Source of the DNA: Imbricaverruca yamaguchii
Taxonomy: Eukaryota > Arthropoda > Thecostraca > Neoverrucidae
Assembly: GCA_034440575.1 (NCBI GenBank)
Contig: JAOTOL010001570.1
Span: 1,358,501-1,422,500 of the forward strand
DNA: 64,000 bases
Direction of reading: 5' to 3'
Under the pieces are notes generated by a model, which was not told the DNA's origin, did no database searches, and was given only the letters and a program-made list of their open reading frames with translations. Of the stretch, positions 11,305-22,347 are shown in pieces; position 1 is the first letter of the stretch, and the number at the start of each line of letters is the position of its first letter. The position numbers and the translations under genes were made by a program.

Positions 11305-12640
11305 CAGCCCATCACGCTCCCCATGTTGGTGCCGGTCCGCAGCCGCACCCCAGGACGCTCCCCATGTTGGTGTGCCTGTTCGCAGCCGTACCCAGCACGC
11401 TCCCCATGTTGGTGTGCCTGTTCACAGCCGTACCCAGCACGCTCCCCATGTTGGTGCCTGTTCGCAGCTGTACCCCAGCACGCTCCCCACGTTGGTGTGC
11501 CTGTTCGCAGCCGTACCCAGCACGCTCCCCATGTTGGTGCCGGTTTGCAGCTGTACCCCAGGACGCTCCCCATGTTGGTGTGCCTGTTCGCAGCCGTACC
11601 CAGCACGCTCCCCATGTTGGTGTGCCTGTTCACAGCCGTACCCAGCACGCTCCCCATGTTGGTGCCTGTTCGCAGCCGTACCCAGCACGCTCCCCATGTT
11701 GGTGTGCCTGTTTGCAGCCGTACCCAGCACGCTCCCCATGTTGGTGTGCCTGTTCGCAGCCGTACCCAGCACGCTCCCCATGTTGGTGTGCCTGTTCGCA
11801 GCCGTACCCAGCACGCTCCCCACGTTGGTGTGCCTGTTCGCAGCCGTACCCAGCACGCTCCCCATGTTGTGTGCCTGTTCGCAGCCGTACCCAGCACGCT
11901 CCCCATGTTGGTGCCTGTTCGCAGCCGTACCCAGCACGCTCCCCATGTTTGTGTGCCTGTTCGCAGCCGTACCCAGCACGCTCCCCATGTCGGTGCCGGT
12001 TCGCAGCCGTACCCAGGACGCTCCCCATGTTGGTGCCGGTTTGCAGCTGTACCCAGCACGCTCCTCATGTTGGTGCCTGTTCGCAGCTGTACCCCAGGAC
12101 GCTCCCCATGTTGGTGCCGGTCCGCAGTCGTACCCAGCACGCTCCCCATGTTGGTGCCGGTTTGCAGCCGTACCCAGCACGCTCCCCATGTTGGTGCCTG
12201 TTCGCAGCCGTACCCAGGACGCTCCCCATGTTGGTGCCGGTTTGCAGCCGTACCCAGCACGCTCCCCATGTTGGTGTGCCTGTTCGCAGCCGTACCCAGC
12301 ACGCTCCCCATGTTGGTGCCTGTTCGCAGCTGTACCCCAGGACGCTCCCCATGTTGGTGCCGGTTCGCAGCTGTACCCCAGGACGCTCCCCATGTTGGTG
12401 CCTGTTCGCAGCCGTACCCAGCACGCTCCCCATGTTGGTGCCGGTTTGCAGCCGTACCCAGCACGCTCCCCATGTTGGTGCCGGTTTGCAGCTGTACCCC
12501 AGCACGCTCCCCATGTTGGTGTGCCTGTTCGCAGCCGTACCCAGCACGCTCCCCATGTTGGTGTGCCGGTTTGCAGCTGTACCCCAGGACGCTCCCCATG
12601 TTGGTGCCGGTCCGCAGCCGTACCCCAGCACGCCTCTGCA
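11305..12640. repeat. Long ~42-bp minisatellite abutting a sidestep exon
   Basis: About 33 tandem units of 38-43 bp built on CCCAGCACGCTCCCCATGTTGG, then TG(TG)CC(T/G)GTT(C/T)GCAGC(C/T)GTA. Two unit classes (CCTGTTCGCAG and CCGGTTTGCAG) and two spacers (CAGCACG / CAGGACG) are interspersed. Frames over 500 codons are open on both strands purely because the unit lacks stops. The last diverged unit (GCACGCCTCTGCACGTTGTCAG) supplies the splice acceptor of the exon at 12650. Confidence 0.95.
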
Positions 12641-12649
12641 CGTTGTCAG

Positions 12650-12809
12650 GGCGCCGTCATGCAGCAGAACATCCGCGAGGGTGTGGTGATGATCAACGTG
12701 TCGCTGGTGATGCAGCGGCTCGACAGACACCGCTCTGGCCAGTACGTCTGTCGGGTCGCCAACAGCGAGGGCGAGAACGTCAGCAACCCCATCCGGCTCA
12801 GCATACAGC
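12650..12809 (+). CDS. Sidestep-like protein, exon C (second half of Ig domain)
   Basis: This 160-nt exon runs from acceptor GTTGTCAG to donor GTAAGT, entering in phase 0 and ending in phase 1. It encodes GAVMQQNIREGVVMINVSL, then LDRHRSGQYVCRVANSEGEN, then NPIRLSIQ. RSGQYVCRVAN is the D-x-G/S-x-Y-x-C signature of the F strand, completing the Ig domain begun by exon B. One sequon (NVS) is present. It is flanked on both sides by minisatellites, and its 3' end plus splice donor has been copied into the downstream array (12810-13130). Confidence 0.9.
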
Positions 12810-13130
12810 GTAAGTCAGCAACCACATCCGGCTCAGCATACAGCGTAAGTCAGCAACCCCATCCGGTTCAGCATACAGCGTAAGCCAGCTACACCATCCG
12901 GCGCAGCATGCAGTCCACCATCATATCTCACCGTAAGTCCACCATCATACGCGGCTCAAAATACAGCGTAAGTCCACCATCGCACGCGGCTCAACATACA
13001 GCGCAGGTCCACTACCATGTCCGGCTCAACATACAACGTAACTACACCACCACATGCGGCTCAACATACAGCGTAAGTCCACTACCACATGCGGCTCAAC
13101 ACGCAGCATACGATAACCGCCGCATACGGC
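12788..13130. repeat. ~35-bp array derived from exon end plus splice donor
   Basis: Copies of the unit ATCCGGCTCAGCATACAGC-GTAAGT repeat from the exon C boundary into the intron. GTAAGT recurs at 12810 (the real donor), 12845, 12933, 12968 and 13073, and GTAAGC at 12880. Later copies diverge (CATGCGGCTCAACATACAGC). The array appears to have grown from the exon/intron junction itself. Confidence 0.85.
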
Positions 13131-13147
13131 TGAACTGTGAACATACG

Positions 13148-13300
13148 ACTTAAGTCGGCCACACACGGCTCAACATGCGACTTAAGTCGGCCACACACGG
13201 CTCAATATGCGACTTAAGTCGGCCACACACGGCTCAATATGCGACTTAAGTCGGCCACACACGGCTCAACATGTGACTTAAGTCGGCCACACAAGGCTCA
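13148..13300. repeat. 32-bp minisatellite
   Basis: Five near-identical copies of ACTTAAGTCGGCCACACACG plus GCTCAA(C/T)ATGCG. The core GACTTAAGTC is itself palindromic. It continues directly from the 35-bp array and shares the element CGGCTCAACAT with it. Confidence 0.9.
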
Positions 13301-15477
13301 GCACGCAACACAACTGAGCCGCGCCATGTAGAGTGCAATGCGAATGCAACGCATGCGAGCTGGTACCTCGGCTCAGCACACATTAATTATGTGTCAGCAA
13401 TGTCGTGCGAGTCATCGTACAGCGTATGTCAGTAATCTCATAAGACTCACCATGCAGCGCACGCCAGCCCGCACCAGAAGCCCAGCACACAACGTAAGTC
13501 AGCAGCCAATTCAATGCCAGTTTTACTTCACTCACCCTGCCATAATAATTAGGTAGTGTAAGCGATTTGCACGATTCTACCGAGCAGTCCATGAACGTTA
13601 GCAGTCATACGGTTCAGCTGAGCGCGTACTCTCTGTGTCCATCATAATAAATGATGGTAATAAAGTCACTCCCGCAATGTGGCGGCTGGGTGAATTTTCC
13701 CTTCCTGATATTTCATGGCGAAGCTCCAGAGGCATTCATGTTAATGCATTGTAATTTCTGTACCTTCCTACGATTGATGAACGCAGACCGCGTATTTTCA
13801 TCAGGTCCAGTATCTGAATGCATCGGAACTACAGCGGGCCAAGACCTGGTCATGATCTCGGCTCATCGCTATTGATAAATTTCATCGAAATATTTCTTAT
13901 CAAGAAACTATGCAAAATTCAGTCAAGACTATGATGTCAATGTGTATGCAAAGATTAAGTAACTAGCAAACAGGCTACCTCAGATCATGCTTGGGCAAAT
14001 GAAGGGAAATGAAGGCAAAACGGATAAACGTGTCGAATGCAAAATACGTGAACGCTTGCATTATACGACGTTGCAATATGTGTACTGTAACGGCATTCAT
14101 GAGTTCAAGTCCACACCACAACACGTCACTTAGATAACGTGAAGCCTGTGGTGGGTTCATACATTCGAGGCGCATTGGAGTCTAAAATATGGATTGTTAC
14201 GAAGCAAAGAAGTAAGTAAGCAAAGAGTGGCTAAATCAGGATACGTTTCCTCGCGGATTTATATTTTAATGGCATTAGGACTGCTAAAGTTGATGCGACA
14301 ATTTTGTAAGGCTTGGTCAGAGAAGTCGTATACATGTTAAGCAAAGTTGGATTTTGTTCCTCAACTTATCAAAAAGAGGGAAGTTATTCACTTTACATTG
14401 GTTACACTCCTTGACCTTTTACCGACACCCATCTGTTTCGAAAGTCGCCAGTTTCAACAGCTTATCACATATTTTAAGGTCGTTTACCATCGTCCGATCT
14501 TTGACCTTCATCTTTGCACTTAGCGTCGTACAAGAACTGTGCAGTACTTCTGCCGTTCATCATATTATCCATCTAGACTAGACTTAATTGTATGCGTGGG
14601 GTCAAATTGACCCCTCCGCCTCCTAACACTGAGACGATAGGATAGTTTGTACTGTGCCTGTTAAGGGAACTTACCGCCGTAGTCGTGGAGCTGCACGTTT
14701 CGGAGATTGAGCGTCACACCGTCAGAACATCACACGGGGAGACCCTGACAATGGTTCCTACCTCTAAAGAGGTGGGGTGAAATCTGTGTCACTTTCCGTG
14801 CAGGGGCATAATTTATATGTTCCAATACTGACAGCCATTTACTGCAATTAAATAGTGAGCTGAAGATGATGTTAACCAGCAATTGAAATCATTCGCAAAT
14901 TATGACGCTCCACCGTTGTCCACAAGCTCTGCGTCGAGTTGTCCTAACCCCAACAAGCTTTTCGTCGATTTTTTATATCCTCGTTTTGATTATTGTGTCG
15001 AACGTCCCGTCCAATTCCACCAACATGACGGACGTACCTGGCACGTCTTCCATCTGGAAGTAATGACGCGTTTTGTGTTCCGTCGACACGTTCACAACGT
15101 CAACAGTTAGCCGTGACACGTGCACGGCGAGCGACTCTCGACGCGCTTACGAGCGTCTCCATCGATTCGGTACCGCTCTGTGCCGCCACTATCGGCGGTG
15201 TGCGAACGGTGCGCCGTGTACCGTCGGACCTGAACTCCGGCAACCGACCGAGAACGTGCGCGGAAATACAACACCAATCGCCGTTCCATTGTGCTGCAGT
15301 GGCTGCTATTTGAACATATTCCCCGCGCGGCTGCCGCGCCCTTGATGGTCGCCGAACTCAGCTAAAATTGCTGCCAGCCAGCTGAAAACTGCGTAAACAA
15401 GCGTTCAATTTGGAGGTGGTTATTACGACAACGTTGCGTGCGGCGTTCTTGCGGCGCAGCGTTTGCGGTCCTCGGCC
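13301..15477. other. Intron, nothing recognised
   Basis: No exon or named repeat was identified. A 17-bp palindrome, GGGGTCAAATTGACCCC, lies at 14598-14614; similar motifs occur at ends of some TTAA elements, but no matching second end was found. From about 15100 the sequence becomes GC- and CpG-rich up to the next minisatellite. Confidence 0.5.
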
Positions 15478-15766
15478 GCGGCCATGACGGCGCCACTGTC
15501 CTTCGTGTCAGGTTCGGCCGCGGCCATGACGGCGCCACTGTCCTTCGTGTCAGGTTCGGCCGCGGCCATGACGGCGCCACTGTCCTTCGTGTCAGGTTCG
15601 GCCGCGGCCATGACGGCGCCACTGTCCTTCGTGTCAGGTTCGGCCGCGGCCATGACGGCGCCACTGTCCTTCGTGTCAGGTTCGGCCGCGGCCATGACGG
15701 CGCCACTGTCCTTTGTGTCAGGTTCGGCCGCGGCCATGACGGCGCCACTGTCCTTCGTGTCAGGTG
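15478..15766. repeat. 42-bp minisatellite, 7 nearly perfect copies
   Basis: Unit GGTTCGGCCGCGGCCATGAC plus GGCGCCACTGTCCTTCGTGTCA, with about one substitution across all copies, implying recent expansion or homogenisation. As 42 is a multiple of 3, several frames on both strands read as 14-residue peptide repeats. Confidence 0.97.
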
Positions 15767-15859
15767 CACGCGATTTTCTGTCGCAGTCGAGGCGCCAAAA
15801 TAGCCAACGGCAACGTTAAGCCATGCGGGGATGTCCATTTACGTGTTTCCTACGAGTGT

Positions 15860-17960
15860 TTCAAGGTCATGTATTGCAAGTTGATGTGATCGTTAGTGGT
15901 GTGGTGCCTGGAGAGCTCTTGCTAGTTCTGTGGCATACGAATATTCAAATAGCAATTGAATGAGTTTTGCGTATTTTCATCGAGAAACGATGGAAGCGAT
16001 AGGTTGATGCCCTCTCTATGGGAAAATGCCTTAAGTGGTTGTCTCTGTGAGCTAAAGCTACTGCAGTCTAGCAGGATGTGGCTTATGCTTCACGTGGTGT
16101 TGCAGGTGGCGTAGTGAGGTGTTGTGTGTTGGGGATCCTCTAATTGAGGCTGTGCTAGTCTTGTGCAACCGGTTCTAAGTCTAGTGAGGATGACCTCCTT
16201 TCGTCGGTAAGCCTGATTTGATGTCTGGTTTGACTGTTGGTTTCATTGCGTTGGCGTGGTTGGATTTGTGTTGTGTTAAGCTGTGTTGTGTCCATGTGTT
16301 CTGTTGGTGTTGGCGAATACGTTGCTGTAGGAGTGCTTTGTAATCGTCTACCGAATATTCCACGCTGGGGTAGGTGTTCGATGCTAAGGCTAACTTTGCG
16401 AGCCGGTCTGCTTCTTCATTACCTGGGATGTTGGCATGGCCCGGAGTCCAGAGGAAGTAAAAGCTCATGTTTACTTTATGGGCTACGATTTGTTGGATTC
16501 GATCAATGAAGTGATGAGGACAGTCGTGGGTGTTGCTAATTGAATGTAGGATGGATTTGGAGTGTGAACAAATCACTACGATTCTCACTTTTCGCTTCAT
16601 GAGAATGGAGATAGCGGTCAGAATGGCCATTGCTTCAGCAGATTAGATGGAGAAGTTATCCGGTAGACGCTTGGAAAATCTGAGACATGGTCCGGTGATG
16701 CCGATGCCTACCTTAGCCTCGTGTTTCGACCCATCCGTGAATACGAGTGATTTGTGATTGTTGTCATCGGCGAACTTGTGAAAGAGGCCTAGAATCTCCG
16801 CCGATGTGATAGTGTCTTTCTTCTCCGAGAGCAAGTACTCGACCTTTGGTTGACTGAAAGTCCATTATGGCCTAGTGGGCAGTTGAGCTGCAGTGGATGG
16901 CATTGTGAGGTTACAATCTGAGAGAGTCCTGGCAATTTGAATGCTGTATGGTGGAATTTTGCGCGCAAATCGGCTCTTGTCGTATCTGTCAAGCGTAAAG
17001 CAGCGCTGTGCCGGATGATTTTAAATGTATTTCATTTTGATGTGGTAGCGGCACAGCTGTTGTGTCATCCTGTGATGGAGTGAGGGCGTGTTTGAGTATA
17101 CTAGAAGACTGGCTCTAGGTGTAGCACTCACGCACCTGTGGCTGCTCTGATGTAGCTGTCTTGGATAACTTCTAATTTTTGGCTCTGACTTTCTGAAATG
17201 GTGGCAAAATTGATGCTGTTGTATTCTAGGATGGGGCGTATGATTTATGTATATAGTCTCATTAGTGCTTTCCTGTCTCCGCTCCAGTCTGTGCCTGCAA
17301 GTGCACGTATTGTGTTGACGCGCTTCGTGCATCGCTTCGTGATGGCAGTGATATGGATGTTAAAACTGAGTGTTTCGTCTAAATGCACTCCTAAGAACTT
17401 GAAACTTTTCACTTGGTCCATGGCTTTGCCATCGATTTTAAGTAACGTTTTCGGTGTAGGACGGAGACGACTGTATGTGACAGGGGCCGAATTTTCTGCG
17501 GACAGGGTGAAGCCCAAAGTTTTGCATCACTTTGTAATGTTGTCTAGTCCTGCTTGAATGTTTTTCTTAGCATTAAGGAAGTATTGTGATGTTGTCCAAA
17601 TTGCTCTGTCGTCCGCGAACAGCGAGTATTGCAGTGAAGTACCCGTGTGGTCGGCAAGTATGTCGTTGATCATGATGATGAAGAGGCTCGGTGAGAGCAC
17701 GCTCCCCTGAGCCAGGCCCTGCTCCTGAGTTGTGGTGTTTGATGTGACACTGCCGCATCGGACCCTAAGAGTACTATCTCCGAGGAAGTTGGCAATGAAG
17801 TGTGCCATGTGTCCCCGTAGGCCTATTTTATGGAGTTTGTGTGTCAGTGTCCCGGCCGCAATGGCCCAAAACAGTGGGCTCGACACCGTTAGGTTTCCTC
17901 CGGGGGTGAAGGTTAGTTTAGAGATAGAGAGAGGTCGGGGATTTGGTGAGGGAGGCTTTC
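15860..17960 (-). mobile_element. Non-LTR retrotransposon with RNase H domain, 5'-truncated and decayed
   Basis: Read on the - strand. The reverse transcriptase segment includes QEQGLAQGSVLSPSLFI and SLFADDRAIW (catalytic FADD at 17609-17620), then VKSFKFLGVHLDETLSF and RLYT. Further down are an RNase H segment (SKSILHSISN; FLWTPGHANIPGNEEADRLA) and the C-terminal RRKEVILTRLRTGCTRL with SHILLDC typical of I/Jockey-group LINEs. Several frameshifts and stops separate the pieces. Endonuclease and the N-terminal RT are missing, so it is 5'-truncated near 17960. Both limits are approximate. It lies antisense in a sidestep intron. Confidence 0.85.
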
Positions 17961-18925
17961 CTTCTAGAGTCGTAGGGATGCTTCTCTAGTGTCCCTGGAG
18001 CTCTTGGTGTCTTCGCTACTTCTGCGGCTACGGGTTTGTCTTCAGCAGTGTCATAGTGACGTCATCGTGGACTTATTGCGAAATAGACACCCTGCACACC
18101 TGACTCGACGAAGACAATGACGTCATAGTGTCTGTGACCAAACTGAATGTTTAACCCGTCCCGTCTCGAGGGGGGGTCTTCAACCGCCCCCGTCAGGTTT
18201 TTTGCAGACAGTGGACGAATGGCGCGCGGTAGCGCGCCAAAATTTGGCATACCTTTTCCCACATAAATTTGGCATGCTGTTTCAAAATTTTGAAGTCAGG
18301 TCATCTAGGGTCAACGAGTTAGTCAAGGTCAAGCGAGGTAAGCTCCAAAAAAGCTCAACCAGTTGTCACGCTTTAACGGATACAGATATTTTAATGAAAC
18401 TTTCAGCATTTGCTTATCTTTATGGATGCATCAAAACGTACGAGTGGAATTTTTCCCTTTTTTTCGTTTTTGACTACATATGACTTTTGCATATTTGCCA
18501 GTTGCAGTTTAAATAGATTCTGGCTAAAGTAAGCATGTTTTATTAGGTCAAGTTGAATTCCAACAACGTTTCTCCGTCTACTCTACCCATTGGAAAAGGA
18601 AAATTAAAGAAAACTTGGAAACTCAAATGTTTTTAATTTTTAAAAAATGGGGGGGGGAACAAAAAATTAAAGCCCTGGTCGATTTCGCTGTCCTTTTCTC
18701 ATTCCAAATAAATTTAGTTTTTCATACATCCTCAAAATGAATTCCCCAGAGTCAAAGACATAATGTAGGTCATGAAAAGTCGTGAAAATCTAGCCCCCTG
18801 GTGACGTCACTTTTGGGGGGAATTATTTTCGAGGATGGTCACAGACACTATTCGTCGAGCTCTTTCGATGACACCTCCTTCGTTTTCGTGCGATGCTTAG
18901 TTTGGATTTTAGATGGGGTTATTAA

Positions 18926-21722
18926 CCCATTAACGCCCGACCATATTTCTAGCCATTGGAATTGCATATATTTTTGTTCACGGTGCCGATTTGGGCAGAT
19001 TAAGAAATTCTGAAAAAATTAACTCGGAATTTCAAAAACTTTTCGAGATACAGCATCGACCAAAAATGAGCCACTGGGCGCCAGTTCTGAGTGCGCGCTC
19101 CGTCCCACCGTGTCCGTGGCGCCCGGCCCTACTCCGGCCGACAGGCTATCTGCTGGCATATACCTAATTCAGGATCAGTCACAACCCGGGTAAAACTGCA
19201 GCCTGTCACGTGTCAGCTTTATTGATACGGTCACCGGCGTTTTTTGTTACATCAGGACTAGATGTGACGACACATTCACACGCGGCATGTAGGTAAATGC
19301 ATTGGTACATGTGCGTTTCTTCTGAACAACGACGGTGGCACAAAACATCAGGGCACTACACAACACGCGACTGGCCATCTATCGCCCACTCTCTCCACAG
19401 TCCACAGAGCTGTGGACCTGTGCTAGCTCTAGTACAGGACGCTCTACTTCCGTTTGTGGTATGCAGCGAAACACTTGAAGCATATAGCCACGTCGCACTT
19501 CGCACACCGCTTCGTTGACCTCAGCTTGCAGCCCTCGAGCTGACAGCGGCGGCGGCCATCTAGCGCTGCGATTAGATGTCCCTCTCCGTCATAGCGCAGG
19601 CTGTTCGGGATAGATATGCGCCGGATTCGGCCGAGCACATCCCTTCTGGCTGGCTGCCACTCTCAGATAGGTGACGGCGATCTCTCGGCGGAAGTTGAGC
19701 ATCGTCAGCTGGTTTTCACTGGCGACGGAGGTTTTGTGTAAGATATGGCTGTTGACCACAGCCATATCAAGCACCCTGGTGATGAGGCACCAGTACCACT
19801 TCTTTCCTCTGATAGACACCGCGTAGGCTCCCAGAAGTTGGTCGTGAAGGTCAACACCGCCCATGCCGGTGTTGTATGCCTTCAGTACCTTGGGCTGTGG
19901 TACCGGCAAGCGTTTTTTGGCCGCCCTGTCATACCGGCTGGCAGATGAGGGTGGGTCGGCAGAGTCGTAGTTGGTCATGATGTTCACAACCTTGTTGTCA
20001 TGCCACCTGACCATCAGCACCTCCGAGCTTCTGTCGAACCACTGTTCGTACGTGCCGCGCTTTGTTTTGGCCATGACTTTGGCTGTGGTCACGGGGCACC
20101 TGTCTAGTCTGTTTTTTCTCACCGTTCCGGTGACGCGGATGCCACGCCTCTTCAGCTCCGTTAGTAGCGCCCTGGATGTGAAGAGGTTGTCGAAAAACAA
20201 CTCGTGCCCACTGGGATCAGATACGACGCTGACCATGTCCAGCACCACTTGGGTCCCCAGCGGCTGGTCGCGAAGCTAAGGACGCTGTTCCTTGCCGCAG
20301 TACAGGTCGAATTTGTGGCAGTAGCCGTCACTGCCGCAAATCGCCCACAGTTTGTATCCGAAGCGAATGGGTTTGCCGCGGATAAACTGTTTCAAGCTGT
20401 TGTGACCGTAGTACCGCACGATCATCTCGTCCACGGACAGCTTGTCCTGGAATGTCCCGTACTTCTGGAATGACTTGTTCATGATGTCCAGGAGCGGCCG
20501 GACCTTGAACCCACGGTCTTTGTTGTCAGGCGTGATCTTGGCATTGTCCTGTACATGTAGGCACGCCTTTATCTTCAGGTACTTGGACCTGGACATAGCG
20601 TTGCGCACGATGGGGTGCTTGAGGTCGTCATCCTCAGACCAGTACATCCGTTTACTCGGAAGAGGGCTGTATCCAGAATACAGAAGTATTCCGAGGAACG
20701 CTTTCAGCTCGCTGTCCGACAGGGTGAAGAGGGGGTCGTTTTTTACGTCCCTGGCGTACCGAAGCGTTTCCACGTGTATGAGGTGGAACACTTCTGGAGT
20801 GAACAGTTTTTCGAAGATCTCCACAGCCGTGCTGCTATCCAGTTCTTCGGCGATCCTCTGGCGGTTTTGTTGCGGCGTTTGAGATGTATCCTGCCACTCG
20901 GTGTACTGCGGCTGCATGTTGCGCCACGCTGGTGCCGTTTTATCCGTGCGCCGTTTCTTCAAGGGCCCCAGAGGCACATCATCCACCGTCACGGAACGCT
21001 GAAAATGCACCTCAACTTCACCGGGAACGTCATTTACTTCCGTGACACCAGTGTCTGCGTCATCTCCTTCGTCCTCATCACTTCCGTCTGGAGGAATGTT
21101 CACCAGCTCGACGGCACCGTCGGCTGGGTCCATGTCGTTCATCACCATTTCCACTGCTTCCTCCACCGTCAGGCACCGCACTCTCGGCATGATGCCAACC
21201 ACAAGTCAATTCACAGTTGGGCAGTCCGACTGACATATAGTACACCCGCTCACTAAGTCGTGACAACGCACACTGGTCATTCCCCCGTAGCGTGGCGCGT
21301 CCCCTTGCCTCCCCCGCCGTACCGCGGCGGGCCGACCTAGCGCCCAGTGAGTCAAAATTGGTCGATCTCAATTTCGAGTTCGCTGTGCGCCGCGTATAAC
21401 AAGCGAGAAGAAATTCCATCACAGGGCAATATAAGATGTTAGTTTGTATTGCATTTGACATACAGCGTCTGCTAATGCCATAGATGCATGCTCATAATAA
21501 ATAGCCATGTATGCAGCACTGTCGTGGTGAAGAAAATTCGCCAACTTTGAGGCACTGCCAAATGCACACCGGGTGGTCCACCTCCACCGTGCCCGGATAT
21601 TAATCCCCAGACAACCCTTCCCCCAGATTAGGCGATAAAACCAGCCAACCAGTTTCGCCGGTTTTATCTAAAACACCGCTTCAAACACACCGTCCATTTT
21701 TGACTCACTGGGCGGTAATGGG
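18926..21722 (-). mobile_element. piggyBac transposon with TIRs and TTAA target duplication
   Basis: Flanked by TTAA at 18922-18925 and 21723-21726. Terminal inverted repeats CCCATTAACGCCC and CCCATTACCGCCC (right end read in reverse) match at 12 of 13 positions. The total is 2797 bp. It encodes a piggyBac-type transposase on the - strand (19444-21202). It is nested inside a family 1 element and lies in the intron between sidestep exons C and D. Confidence 0.93.
19444..21202 (-). pseudogene. piggyBac-type transposase, broken by one stop and one frameshift
   Basis: The first 308 codons start at 21202 (MVGIMPRVRC). They run through an acidic N-terminus and the DDE_Tnp_1_7 core beginning ...EIFEKLFTPEVFHLI, with the first catalytic Asp in KLSVDEMIVRYYG. 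A TAG stop at about 20273-20275 follows YCGKEQRP, but the same frame continues (LRDQPLGTQVVLDM). The second Asp is in ELFFDNLFTS and the third in TGMGGVDLHDQLLG. A frameshift near 19600-19640 follows VTYLRVAASQKG. The shifted frame gives the C-terminal cysteine-rich zinc finger (CQLEGC, CAKCDVAICFKC). All catalytic residues are retained and only two lesions are seen, so inactivation looks recent, unless these are sequencing errors. Confidence 0.92.
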
Positions 21723-21994
21723 TTAACCCCCCCCCCCCCGAGACGGGGTGTGAGGATCTGACCGAAAAGACTGCGCGGGTTAATATAACACTTGTGTTCT
21801 GTTGTGACAATAGGGCAGGGAATCGAAAAATATGTTAACTGGATGTGATGTTGCCGCATTAATACTGATGCGAAAGGTTTTTGTTGTCAAGGAAATTTTT
21901 TTGAAAAATATTTAATTTCCCGCATATGTCTGGCTCACTTGAGACCCAGTTAAAAAAGTATCAGACCGGTGGATGCAGCATGACTACGTTTCAG

Positions 21995-22151
21995 ATGCGC
22001 CGGCGTGCAAATCGAACCAGCATCGTCAGTACCACGTGGCCAAGCACGAGCAGGTGACGATCCCCTGCCAGGTGGACTCCAACCCTCCGGACGTGGTGTT
22101 CCGCTGGCGGCTCAACAACACGAAACAAGTGCTGGAGATCAGTCCTGACAG
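21995..22151 (+). CDS. Sidestep-like protein, exon D (first half of an Ig domain)
   Basis: This 157-nt exon follows acceptor CGTTTCAG, enters in phase 1 and ends in phase 2 before GTATGG. It reads HAPACKSNQHRQYHVAKHEQ, then VTIPCQVDSNPPDVVFRWRL, then NNTKQVLEI. IPCQVDSNPP...FRWRLNN holds the B-strand Cys and C-strand Trp, with sequon NNT. The PxCK...Y.VAKHE..TIPC.VD..P pattern is typical of a late Ig domain of Sidestep proteins. It joins exon E across the phase-2 intron as SPD-R-FHSSG. Confidence 0.9.
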
Positions 22152-22347
22152 GTATGGTCGCCGCTGCATTCAATTTTGGATTGCAGTCTAGATTGGGTGC
22201 TGGTCAACGTCTCGGATTCCTTCACTCAGTCTTGAAGCATGTATTGCCGGGATGTTTATTTACCGTGAGCTACCGGCACAAAGCATGCAGAAAATTCGTG
22301 GTTTTGCGTCGTGAAAATTTCCCATTGAATCTTATGTATTTTGGGTT

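Larger units (their letters stand above)
18151..21783 (+). mobile_element. TTAA family 1, copy 2, split by a piggyBac insertion
   Basis: The left part (18151-18925) starts TTAACCCGTCCCGTCTCGAG. The right end (21723-21783) ends CGAGACGGGGTGTGAGG ... GCGCGGGTTAA. Between them a separate 2.8-kb piggyBac element has inserted at a TTAA near the G/C-rich end. The interior carries a perfect CRE palindrome TGACGTCA (about 18802) and AGGTCA half-sites at 18295-18335. Confidence 0.85.

Noticed and set aside
11001..12883. Open frames of 495-546 codons on both strands
   Set aside because: They follow from a stop-free minisatellite unit. Only the segment 12650-12809 has splice-bounded, family-like coding sequence.
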